Positions 1-5,002 of a stretch of 5,002 nucleotides of DNA are shown here, in pieces. The notes under the pieces were generated by a model. That model did not search any database. It was given only the letters and a program-made list of their open reading frames with translations, and had not been told where the DNA came from. The DNA comes from Bacillota bacterium (GTDB lineage Bacteria; Bacillota_E; Sulfobacillia; Sulfobacillales; Sulfobacillaceae). The DNA lies in the NCBI GenBank assembly GCA_021820645.1, contig JAKADJ010000216.1:1-5002 (forward strand), written 5' to 3'. Position 1 is the first letter of the stretch. Each line of letters opens with the position of its first letter. Both the position numbers and the translations under genes were made by a program.

Positions 1-348
1 TCGGCGATCATAGATGCCGATGCGAAGACGAGCATTCCGATGATCGGGGTCGATGCCGAAAATGGTGATTTGCCCGATATACCGACCTTGCGGCTGGGGA
101 ACCGCGGTACCGTCAGGCCAGACTTTGGCGGCCAGTATCCATGACCGGCTGACCGCGCTGTTCTCCGCCGTTAAGGCGGACAATTTGGCGCGGACCTCGT
201 CGGGCGTAAACGTTTTGGGACTGCCGTTTCCGCCATACATCCGATTCTCTTCCGGATCGCGAGGGATCTCGACGCGACTGGGGATGTCGGCCTCCACGGG
301 CTTTCGCAACCACAGGCGTGCTGTCTCGAATTCCACAAGAGGACTCAC
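1..348 (-). CDS. GNAT family N-acetyltransferase (RimJ/RimL-like), C-terminus beyond the left edge
   Basis: The 116 residues visible look like the N-terminal and central part of a GNAT acyl-CoA transferase of the Acetyltransf_3 (RimJ/RimL) type, cytosolic enzymes that move an acetyl group from acetyl-CoA to an amine; the acceptor cannot be told. The start MSPLVEFETARLWLRKP (residues 1-17) has the beta1 'T-x-R-L-x-L-R' pattern. RMYGG (36-40) and the strand RYIGQITIFGIDPDHRNARL (89-108), followed by RIGIYD (109-114), match the 'G-x-I-G-x-x-x-x-x-x-D-x-x-x-R-x-A-x-x-x-I-G-I' core of the family. The acetyl-CoA loop (Q/R-x-x-G-x-G/A) would lie just outside the window. The GTG at 348 is chosen because AAGGGGTGG sits a few bases before it; an ATG nearby opens another frame of poor composition. 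It runs in the same direction as the toxin-antitoxin pair, after a 153-nt gap in which I see no clear promoter or terminator. Confidence 0.8.
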   Translation of the reverse strand, partial: MSPLVEFETARLWLRKPVEADIPSRVEIPRDPEENRMYGGNGSPKTFTPDEVRAKLSALTAENSAVSRSWILAAKVWPDGTAVPQPQGRYIGQITIFGIDPDHRNARLRIGIYDRR

Positions 349-501
349 AGAACCACCCCTTCATTCATTCCGGTTATGCCCGTAGAGCTGTTAGTCACGC
401 ATGAAATAGCGCCGCAAGTTTAATTCGACGGCCATCACAGGGTGTTCCTTCTGGGACTCTCGCCCCCGAACATTCCTTACGGCGTGGTTTCTCCCGTCGG
501 C

Positions 502-926
502 TCAATCGTGAAACGGGTTCTGAATGGTGACAGACCCGAACTTCTGTCCATGATTCAGATCCTCGGTCCACAAAACCGATGCCCCAGCCACCTGTGCGGC
601 TATCACAATTAAGGCGTCCCACCACGACAATTGCCAGCGTGGCATCATCGCCAATGCTTCGATGACGTCGCCCACTTGCGGGGAGATAATCCGCCATCCG
701 GCGGAGTCGAAATCCTCAATGACCCGCGCGGATTCGTCCAGCGTCAACGGAACGGGCACGCGCCGCGTCACGACATTGACCCATTCTTGCAGCACCTGAA
801 TACTGACCGCGCCCGTGCCATCTTCGGTCAGGCGAGTCAGGAGGTCCCGCGCGACCGGTGACGGCGCTCATCGCGACGATTGTGTGCGTACACGAGGACA
901 TTGGTATCGACAAACTCAACGGTCAT
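502..926 (-). pseudogene. vapC: VapC-like PIN-domain ribonuclease toxin, frameshifted
   Basis: This is a PIN-domain protein, by family a Mg-dependent RNase toxin, split over two frames. The first part starts at ATG 926 (MTVEFVDTNVLVYAHN) and, left in frame, stops at 837 after 29 residues. The rest is read in the -1 frame from about 846 (DLLTRLTEDGTGAVSIQVLQ) to the stop at 502. Adding one base near 846-851, in a CGCGCGGGAC context, would give about 141 residues, normal for the family. All acidic PIN positions survive: D7 in VDTN, E in LQEW (about 48), D in SWWDAL (about 104) and the E-D pair in WTEDLNHGQ (about 122-123). The start overlaps the antitoxin gene by 11 nt, as expected for translational coupling; another ATG at 935 is in frame. 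No slippery heptamer is visible, so programmed shifting is unlikely. A sequencing or assembly error is the main alternative to true inactivation. Confidence 0.8.
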
Positions 927-1119
927 AGAGGTCATCGCGTGTCCCATAGGGCCGTTCGCCTCGCAGTCCGAAGTCGTAGCCCTTGGACAAGCGTGCGATT
1001 AAACGAGCCGCCGCCGCCGAACGCTCCGGCGTCCAACGCTTTAGGGTCTCCTGAATAAAAGGCAACGCTTCATCGGGCATGCCATCGATGAGCTGCTTCA
1101 ACTCTTCGCGAGTCGCCAC
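916..1119 (-). CDS. Small VapB-like antitoxin of the PIN toxin pair
   Basis: This is a 67-residue protein beginning (V/M)ATREELKQLIDGMPDEAL and ending in RPYGTRDDLYDR. The 'T-R-E-E-L-x-x-L-I-D-x-M-P-D-E' opening followed by a helical stretch resembles small antitoxins that sit before PIN toxins, though I cannot name the family. The charged C-terminal tail is the part such proteins usually lay into the toxin's active site. Position decides the role: it lies directly upstream of the PIN gene and overlaps it by 11 nt. The GTG at 1119 is preferred over ATG codons at 1140 and 1173, because AGGAGGG lies 7 nt before the GTG and the longer versions would run through a TATAAT box. The reading frame is intact, unlike the toxin's. 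The role as antitoxin is inferred from context; as a DNA-binding autorepressor it would act on the palindromes upstream. Confidence 0.75.
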   Translation of the reverse strand: MATREELKQLIDGMPDEALPFIQETLKRWTPERSAAAARLIARLSKGYDFGLRGERPYGTRDDLYDR

Positions 1120-1126
1120 CGGCCAT

Positions 1127-1133
1127 CCCTCCT
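1127..1133 (-). promoter_or_regulatory. Ribosome binding site fixing the antitoxin start
   Basis: AGGAGGG on the minus strand lies 7 nt before the GTG at 1119. It is nearly perfectly complementary to the 16S rRNA tail and so selects the GTG over the in-frame ATG at 1140, which has no such site before it. Confidence 0.75.
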
Positions 1134-1140
1134 TGCCCAT

Positions 1141-1146
1141 ATTATA
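1141..1146 (-). promoter_or_regulatory. Consensus -10 box (TATAAT) before the antitoxin gene
   Basis: A perfect TATAAT on the minus strand ends one base before the ATG at 1140 and 21 bases before the GTG start. It would give a transcript with a very short leader still containing the AGGAGGG site. No good -35 box lies 16-18 nt upstream, so it needs an activator or is fortuitous. The exact TTGACA at 1185-1190 is 38 nt away, too far to pair with it. Confidence 0.4.
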
Positions 1147-1153
1147 GCGGATG

Positions 1154-1161
1154 GACCGGTC
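1154..1161. repeat. GACCGGTC palindrome, candidate antitoxin operator
   Basis: GACCGGTC is a perfect 8-bp palindrome just upstream of the TATAAT box. It is flanked by GATG on one side and CATC on the other (minus-strand reading GATGACCGGTCCATC), which extends the dyad imperfectly. Toxin-antitoxin complexes commonly bind such inverted repeats in their own promoter. The operator role is inferred from position only. Confidence 0.35.
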
Positions 1162-1193
1162 ATCACGACCCAATAAACAATAACTGTCAAAAA

Positions 1194-1223
1194 ATTATGC
1201 TAAATCGCTAACCGGCCCGTTAA
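1194..1223 (-). promoter_or_regulatory. Possible second promoter of the toxin-antitoxin operon
   Basis: On the minus strand, TTAACG (1218-1223, four of six bases of TTGACA) is followed after 18 nt by CATAAT (1194-1199, five of six of TATAAT). Transcription would begin near 1187, leaving a leader of about 68 nt to the GTG at 1119. The -35 box lies in the palindromes at 1209-1237, a typical place for repressor control. Spacing and match are acceptable but not strong. Confidence 0.35.
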
Positions 1224-1237
1224 TCCCCTAAGGATTA
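1209..1237. repeat. Two overlapping palindromes upstream of the toxin-antitoxin operon
   Basis: TAACCGGCCCGTTA (1209-1222) is self-complementary at 12 of 14 positions. It is followed, sharing two bases, by TAATCC-CCTAA-GGATTA (1221-1237), with perfect 6-bp arms around a 5-nt centre. They cover the -35 region of the possible promoter at 1194-1223. They could be repressor sites or a small RNA stem; no T-run follows on either strand, so they are not an evident terminator. Confidence 0.5.
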
Positions 1238-1288
1238 GTGGCGTGGGATTCGTGACAACGGACCAATAGGCCGCCAAGTCACTCATAG

Positions 1289-1354
1289 AATCCGGATTTT
1301 GCTCCATGTGACGAAGGCTCGCCGGAAGGCGCGATTAATCATAAAAGCCGGATA
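1289..1354. repeat. Long imperfect inverted repeat enclosing a GNRA-capped hairpin
   Basis: The arm AATCCGGATTTT (1289-1300) pairs with AAAAGCCGGATA (1343-1354) at 10 of 12 positions. Inside the 42-nt loop, CGCC-GGAA-GGCG (1320-1331) forms a perfect 4-bp stem closed by a GGAA tetraloop of the stable GNRA type. Seven bases after the structure comes a run of five T (CCCGCATTTTTATG), so on the plus strand it might act as a weak terminator or attenuator. No known riboswitch core was recognised. The pairing is seen; the RNA role is inferred. Confidence 0.4.
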
Positions 1355-1387
1355 CCCGCATTTTTATGTGTTTGGGATATTGCAACG

Positions 1388-1399
1388 CGATGGCCATCG
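1388..1399. repeat. Perfect 12-bp palindrome CGATGGCCATCG
   Basis: All 12 bases are self-complementary with no spacer, which suits a dimeric DNA-binding protein better than an RNA hairpin. It lies about 290 nt before the start of the membrane-protein gene, in the gene-free stretch. No promoter boxes could be placed around it, so any function is open. Confidence 0.4.
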
Positions 1400-1556
1400 G
1401 GAATGAGTGGCTTTATTCTGCACTTCATGTTGCGTGGACGTCAGGGGGAGGTCTCCGTTCTTTTTTGTTGATAGGGTTCTTTAGTCCCTTCCAAAGCCTG
1501 TCCTGCCGGGACTCGGCCCATCAGGCGATGAATTGGGTGGCCCCGACTATTCGTCA

Positions 1557-1583
1557 GGTAGGAAAGACGTGGGGAAACCTACC
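1557..1583. repeat. 6-bp inverted repeat GGTAGG / CCTACC
   Basis: GGTAGG (1557-1562) and CCTACC (1578-1583) are perfect complements around a 15-nt purine-rich loop. It lies about 100 nt before the start at 1685 and could be a leader-RNA stem. No T-run follows. A stem this short can arise by chance. Confidence 0.3.
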
Positions 1584-1684
1584 GCGATTTTGGAATAAGT
1601 TGCTGATGGGTTACTGGTTGCGACAGCTTTCGACTTGTGGCAGGATCAAGAGGTTAGGGATATCGGGGTCTAGAACGGGGCGCT

Positions 1685-3055
1685 ATGATCGAAAATCCAG
1701 CATCGAGCAACACCCTGGTTTCGAACCAGGGAAGTTTATTAAAAACTGACAAAATTTCTCGATGGGCCTGGGTGTGGGCCTATACCGCTATTGTAACCAC
1801 ACTGGCGGTCGTGCGATACGGAATGTTCGTGAGCCATGGCTACAGTCTAGCGGGCTATTTGACCGCATTTGCGCTCATTCTTCACGGTCATAGCGCGCTT
1901 TTAACCACAAACTTGCTGGCTCGATCGATTGCCACGCAAAAGGCTTGGGGAATTTGGGTGCTGGCTCCCTTAGCCCAGAACTTTGATTTAAGCTCTCTGT
2001 TTTTTCTGGGCGCACTGTGGGTGGGCAGCGGGAGTCTTGCCATTTGGCGCATTGGATTGCGGCTCGGTCGGGAACCCAGGACCATCCAGATCGCCAGTGT
2101 TCTCTATTTGTTGTTTCCCACGCTCATTGCGGCGAACATCTATGACTTTCACCTAATAGTGTGGGCGATCCCGTTAGTCTTATGGCTGGTGTGGTTCGCT
2201 TTGGATGGCCGATGGATAGTGTTCGTGGTTCTCCTGGGATTGGGGACTGGCATCGGAATCCCTGTGACGGGAGCTTTCTTGTTGACCGGGTTGGGATTGG
2301 TGCTATGGCGTCGCACGCTAGGGTTTGGACTGGCCTTATGGGCCGGGACATCGGTGTATTGGGGCATCGTGCACCGCCTCTCGTTTCCATTGCCGCACTG
2401 GCTATGGCATGGGCACCTCGATGTACGCGTCGGGTTGTATCTAGCCTGGATTGTCCTGCCAGCCTTGGTGACCCTAGGTGGGATGGTGCGGAATCGAGGT
2501 CTCCTTAATGGATGGTGGATTCCCGCTATCGCGGTGGTGGGATTTAATCTGATGTTGGGTACGGTGGCGTCGACCTCGCCGTTTACGGATCGCAGTGCGT
2601 TGGTGGCACCGTTTTTAGCACTCATCGTGGTGTCAGCGGGACGCTTGCCGTCGCGTCTCACTAAAGTGGCGATGTTATGGTCGGTGGGGTGGGTGGTGCT
2701 GATGGGAGGATATCTGTATCACTCCACGTGGCGGCCTCGTCCCACTAATGTGGCCGAACTGCGTGCGGCATTAGCTCTCGTGCCGCCACATGCCACGTTA
2801 GTGAGCCAAAGCTATATTCTTCCTCACCGCCATGTGAATCCGAATAATCTGCCCGCTTCGGCCTTGTATCGGGTGCCGATCCCGGTGGGCGCTTATGTAT
2901 TAATTGATCCGTCCACCTGGGATAGCTTTACACCACGCTCGGTAATGGCCGACTGGGAGGTCAGGGCGAATCACGTGTCAAAAGCGAACCTCGTCTACCA
3001 CCGCGCCGGGGTCTGGCTATTTCGACTCACTCGCGAGATTCCCACCAAAACCTAG
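1685..3055 (+). CDS. DUF2079-family multispanning membrane protein (GT-C-like), divergent
   Basis: This 456-residue integral membrane protein has about ten hydrophobic segments between residues 28 and 345, then a soluble C-terminal domain. It fits the DUF2079 family, thought to relate to GT-C glycosyltransferases that use lipid-linked sugars. Supporting marks are LHGHSALLTTNL (66-77), LAPL (93-96), a YLLFPTLIAANIYDFH run (141-156, like the family's 'YP-x-x-x-x-x-N-x-x-D-F-H'), STSPFTDRSALVAPFLAL (296-313), and the tail LVPPHATLVSQSYILPH (365-381) with YVLIDPS (404-410). The N-terminal 'D-L-G-x-F-D-Q' region typical of the family appears here as YSLAGYLTA (53-61), so acidic residues that may be catalytic are missing. 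Tryptophan is unusually frequent (25 residues, 5.5 percent). ATG 1685 is the only ATG before the first membrane segment, with only a weak GGGG site before it. Export genes follow in the same direction, suggesting a role in cell-surface glycan making. The exact reaction is unknown. Confidence 0.75.
   Translation: MIENPASSNTLVSNQGSLLKTDKISRWAWVWAYTAIVTTLAVVRYGMFVSHGYSLAGYLTAFALILHGHSALLTTNLLARSIATQKAWGIWVLAPLAQNFDLSSLFFLGALWVGSGSLAIWRIGLRLGREPRTIQIASVLYLLFPTLIAANIYDFHLIVWAIPLVLWLVWFALDGRWIVFVVLLGLGTGIGIPVTGAFLLTGLGLVLWRRTLGFGLALWAGTSVYWGIVHRLSFPLPHWLWHGHLDVRVGLYLAWIVLPALVTLGGMVRNRGLLNGWWIPAIAVVGFNLMLGTVASTSPFTDRSALVAPFLALIVVSAGRLPSRLTKVAMLWSVGWVVLMGGYLYHSTWRPRPTNVAELRAALALVPPHATLVSQSYILPHRHVNPNNLPASALYRVPIPVGAYVLIDPSTWDSFTPRSVMADWEVRANHVSKANLVYHRAGVWLFRLTREIPTKT
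1713..1731. repeat. Perfect 8-bp hairpin inside the start of the membrane-protein gene
   Basis: CCCTGGTT-TCG-AACCAGGG has 8 perfect base pairs around three bases and begins 28 nt after the ATG at 1685. In mRNA it would be stable enough to hinder early elongation or initiation. It is followed by AAGTTTATTAAAA, not a true U-run, so it is a poor terminator. It resembles a tRNA T-arm in sequence, but no tRNA surrounds it. Confidence 0.55.
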
Positions 3056-3057
3056 AT

Positions 3058-3086
3058 TTGAGTGCATTGCCACGGGTGGATAGAAT
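3058..3086 (+). promoter_or_regulatory. Sigma-A-type promoter of the ABC exporter genes
   Basis: TTGAGT (3058-3063, four of six of TTGACA) and TAGAAT (3081-3086, five of six of TATAAT) are separated by exactly 17 nt. Transcription would begin near 3093, giving a leader of about 30 nt with the ribosome binding site at 3106-3114. It starts three bases after the stop of the preceding gene, so the exporter pair may be expressed independently of it. Confidence 0.6.
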
Positions 3087-3121
3087 GAGGAAGAGAAAGA
3101 ACTGCGGGAAGGGGTTCATGC

Positions 3122-3955
3122 GTGAGGGATGCATCATTGAGTGTCGAGATGGATAAGGGTCGATGGCGTCGGCTGGTTGAGAGATTTCGAGGTCTCGGAC
3201 TCTGGCTGGAATTAACCCGTAACCTGGCCTCTCGAGACGTCGAAACGCGTTATAAGCACTCGCTCTTGGGCCTTTATTGGGCGATTATCAACCCCTTGGT
3301 CACGGCCGCCATTTTTGGATTTATCTTTGGGGTTATTTTTCATGTCTCCACCAAGCCGATTCCCTACGTCGTGTTTTATTTAGCGGGCCTAACTTTCTGG
3401 AACTTTTTTGCCAACGGCATTATGTCGGCGGTAGGTAGCGTGTCCGGCAATGCCACCTTACTAGCCAAAATCTACTTCCCGCGGGTTGTGCTACCGACGG
3501 CCGCGATCCTGGCCCGTTTTATTGATTTCATGTTCTCGCTCGGCGTATTCGTTATCTTTCTCCTCATCTACCGGGTCCCAGTGCATTGGACGAGCCTCTG
3601 GCTTCCCGCAATCTTACTCGTACAGATTTTCTTTACGATGGGAATCGGCTACATGGTGGCAGCCTTGAATGTGCTGTACCGCGACATGACGCAATTGATG
3701 GGCCTCCTCTTAATGGTGTGGCTCTACTTTTCTCCCGTGATTTATCGGTTGTCGGCGGTGCCGAAGACGCTCCAAACTTTGTTGCTGATTGATCCCATGG
3801 GTACCATCATTGAACTGGAACGCAACGTGATTTTCACCGGACGCATCCTGTATCCGGAATATTTATGGGTCGCCGTAGCTTGGACCGGTGTCGTGTTTCT
3901 CGGGGGACTGGCCCTCTTCAAACGGGTGGAACCCATGTTTGCCGAGGTGATGTAA
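3122..3955 (+). CDS. ABC-2 type polysaccharide export permease (Wzm/TagG-like)
   Basis: This is the membrane subunit of an ABC exporter that carries lipid-linked polysaccharide or teichoic-acid-like polymer across the cytoplasmic membrane. The 277 residues are close to the usual family length of about 260-280. After an amphipathic N-terminal part comes the family signature R-D-x-x-x-RYKHSLLGLYW (38-53) with P58, then six hydrophobic segments (about 56-74, 82-102, 127-150, 157-183, 192-212 and 246-266). YFSPVIY (202-208) and DPMGTIIELER (224-234) match the conserved 'Y-x-S-P-V-I-Y' and 'N-P-x-x-x-x-I-E-x-x-R' motifs; D224 replaces the commoner Asn. GTG 3122 is chosen because GGGAAGGGG (3106-3114) lies 7 nt before it; ATG 3149 in the same frame has a poorer site. 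The stop shares its last base with the ATG of the ATPase gene, so the two are translationally coupled. Whether the cargo is O-antigen-like or teichoic-acid-like cannot be told. Confidence 0.9.
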   Translation: MRDASLSVEMDKGRWRRLVERFRGLGLWLELTRNLASRDVETRYKHSLLGLYWAIINPLVTAAIFGFIFGVIFHVSTKPIPYVVFYLAGLTFWNFFANGIMSAVGSVSGNATLLAKIYFPRVVLPTAAILARFIDFMFSLGVFVIFLLIYRVPVHWTSLWLPAILLVQIFFTMGIGYMVAALNVLYRDMTQLMGLLLMVWLYFSPVIYRLSAVPKTLQTLLLIDPMGTIIELERNVIFTGRILYPEYLWVAVAWTGVVFLGGLALFKRVEPMFAEVM

Positions 3956-5002
3956 TGGCGGCAATTCGTGTCGAAAAGGTCTGGAAGCAATTTTTGTTGA
4001 AGAAAGACCGGGCCGACAGCGTGGGACACCTCTTGTTGCGCATGATTCCGCAGCCCCAAAGTAAACGGCCCAAAAGCGAGCCATTTTGGGCGTTGCAAGA
4101 TATCAGCATTGAGATGCCGGAGGGTACCAGTTTTGGTATTGTGGGTAACAATGGATCCGGGAAGAGCACCCTGCTAAAGATTTTGACGCGGACCATGACG
4201 CCCACCCGCGGACAGATTGAGGTATCTGGCCGGGTGTCGGCGCTAATCGAGTTGGGAGCTGGGTTTCATCCGGATTTTACGGGTCGCGAAAATGTCTATC
4301 TTAATGGCTCCATTTTAGGCATTGGGCGTAAGGCCATCGACCAAAAGATGGAGGAAATTATTGAGTTTGCGGACATTCGCCCTTTTATCGACACGTCGGT
4401 CAAATATTACTCATCGGGGATGCAGGCCCGACTCGGCTTTTCGGTGGCGACCAGTGTAGACCCCGAGATCCTGATCGTGGATGAAGTCCTGGCGGTGGGG
4501 GATGAGGCCTTTCAGCAGCGCTGCATGGATCGGATCTTTGCGATGAAACGGGGAGGGACCAATATCTTATTGGTATCCCATAATCTTGGAGCCATCGAAC
4601 GGCTGATGGATCAGGCGGTGTGGATTAACCAAGGGGTCATGCAAAAGATTGGCAACCCTCGCGACGTCATTTTTGCCTACCGGCAAAGCATGATCGATCA
4701 AAACCAAGGCATGAGCCAGAATGAACCTCTGGAAGCGGATAGAGAGACTCAAAGTGGGCCGTTAGCGCTCCAAGAGGCTTATCTTGAGGTCGAGGGACGC
4801 CGGGTCGATAGTTTGCAATCCGGGGCATCGTTGGATCTCATTACCGTCCTCGATAACGCGAGTGGGTCGACTCTAACGGGCCACTTTTCCTATACCGTAC
4901 GACGACCCGATGGGCTTGAAATTGTTTCACTGTCGAGTCTTCTCGACGGACCGCCGATGAGCTTTCCGATCGGGCGGGCTAAAATTGTGGTCCGCTTGCC
5001 CG
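3955..5002 (+). CDS. Polysaccharide ABC exporter ATPase (Wzt/TagH-like), C-terminus beyond the right edge
   Basis: This is the ATP-hydrolysing subunit that partners the permease just upstream; 349 residues are visible. Motifs in order are FWALQDIS (44-51), Walker A GNNGSGKST (64-72), the ELGAGFHPDFTGRENVYLNG segment (99-118) typical of polysaccharide exporters, the signature YYSSGMQARL (151-160) where most ABC proteins have LSGGQ, Walker B ILIVDE (172-177), AVGDEAF (180-186), and the switch histidine in SHN (209). The charged stretch before FWAL (about 15-43) matches the gate region of Wzt/TagH proteins. From about residue 267 a beta-rich part begins (ALQEAYLEVEG, then FSYTVRRPDGLEI), resembling the Wzt C-terminal domain that recognises the polymer end; it is cut by the window. 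The ATG at 3955 overlaps the permease stop (TAATG), with GAGGTG (3944-3949) 5 nt before it. That C-terminal part favours Wzt over short TagH proteins. Confidence 0.92.
   Translation, partial: MAAIRVEKVWKQFLLKKDRADSVGHLLLRMIPQPQSKRPKSEPFWALQDISIEMPEGTSFGIVGNNGSGKSTLLKILTRTMTPTRGQIEVSGRVSALIELGAGFHPDFTGRENVYLNGSILGIGRKAIDQKMEEIIEFADIRPFIDTSVKYYSSGMQARLGFSVATSVDPEILIVDEVLAVGDEAFQQRCMDRIFAMKRGGTNILLVSHNLGAIERLMDQAVWINQGVMQKIGNPRDVIFAYRQSMIDQNQGMSQNEPLEADRETQSGPLALQEAYLEVEGRRVDSLQSGASLDLITVLDNASGSTLTGHFSYTVRRPDGLEIVSLSSLLDGPPMSFPIGRAKIVVRLP

Larger units (their letters stand above)
1120..1684. other. Gene-free 565-nt stretch rich in inverted repeats
   Basis: I find no convincing protein or known RNA gene here. 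The part next to the antitoxin (1120-1240) holds the promoter-like boxes and palindromes listed separately. The rest, to 1684, has four more inverted repeats and a plus-strand open frame from 1366 that runs into the membrane-protein gene. That frame has odd composition, no ribosome binding site and no recognisable motif. No strong plus-strand promoter for the gene at 1685 is evident; weak boxes such as TTGCGA (1618-1623) have poor partners. The stretch could contain the leader of the polysaccharide genes, a structured RNA, or remnants of a lost gene. Confidence 0.6.

Noticed and set aside
113..364. Minus-strand open frame overlapping the acetyltransferase
   Set aside because: It is Arg-rich with no family match, while the other minus-strand frame gives a clear GNAT sequence with its own ribosome site.
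395..697. Minus-strand open frame across the end of the PIN gene
   Set aside because: It is a shadow of the PIN frame; only the other frame gives the SWWDAL and WTEDL motifs.
1185..1190. Perfect TTGACA on the minus strand as -35 of the TATAAT at 1141-1146
   Set aside because: The spacing is 38 nt, far from the 16-18 nt needed, and no other -10 box lies at the right distance from it.
1447..1472. Possible terminator GGAGGTCTCC followed by T-rich sequence
   Set aside because: The stem has only four pairs with a two-base loop, too short to form a stable hairpin.
1713..1731. tRNA T-arm or attachment-site remnant
   Set aside because: The sequence resembles a T-arm, but the loop is shifted by one base from the TTCRA pattern, and no acceptor, D or anticodon arm can be built upstream.
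1366..1749. Plus-strand open frame of 127 codons in the gene-free stretch
   Set aside because: It has no ribosome binding site, no recognisable motif and odd composition rich in Cys and Trp. It also overlaps the better-supported gene at 1685 by 65 nt. A decayed gene cannot be excluded, but nothing supports calling one.
2149..2661. 170-codon minus-strand open frame opposite the membrane-protein gene
   Set aside because: It is Arg-, Pro- and Thr-rich, the usual image of an antisense shadow of a hydrophobic coding frame.
3085..3156. 23-codon leader reading frame before and over the permease start
   Set aside because: Its ATG falls within or beside the -10 box, it would start upstream of the expected transcript, and its sequence mostly reflects the purine-rich ribosome-site region.

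Overview
The window looks like a chromosomal segment of a moderately GC-rich Gram-positive bacterium. Start sites carry strong AGGAGG-type ribosome binding sites, several starts are GTG, and a DUF2079-type multispanning membrane protein is present. These traits would fit a Sulfobacillus-like or related Firmicute, but no marker gene here allows a firm assignment.

Left part (1-1119, minus strand). At the left edge lies the N-terminal two thirds of a RimJ/RimL-like GNAT acetyltransferase, starting with GTG at 348 and running out of the window. Upstream of it (502-1119) is a compact VapBC-like toxin-antitoxin operon. An intact 67-residue antitoxin-type protein overlaps by 11 nt a PIN-domain toxin whose frame is broken by what looks like a one-base deletion near 846-851. 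The -10-like boxes and palindromes upstream suggest an autoregulated promoter.

Middle (1120-1684). A 565-nt stretch has no convincing gene. It holds the toxin-antitoxin promoter region and a run of inverted repeats: palindromes at 1209-1237, a long imperfect stem at 1289-1354 enclosing a GNRA-capped hairpin, a 12-bp palindrome at 1388-1399 and a small stem at 1557-1583. These may be operators, a structured RNA or decayed DNA.

Right part (1685-5002, plus strand). This is a surface-polysaccharide block: a tryptophan-rich DUF2079-family membrane protein, then a well-formed sigma-A-type promoter, an ABC-2 permease of the Wzm/TagG type, and, overlapping it by one base, a Wzt/TagH-type ATPase with the start of a Wzt-like C-terminal domain. 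The permease and ATPase should form an exporter for a lipid-linked glycan or teichoic-acid-like polymer. The DUF2079 protein, from a family related to GT-C glycosyltransferases, may modify or build that polymer. The ATPase runs off the right edge.

I see no clearly new system. The most interesting points are the frameshifted toxin beside an intact antitoxin, the structured non-coding stretch, and the divergent DUF2079 protein with a perfect hairpin in its first codons.
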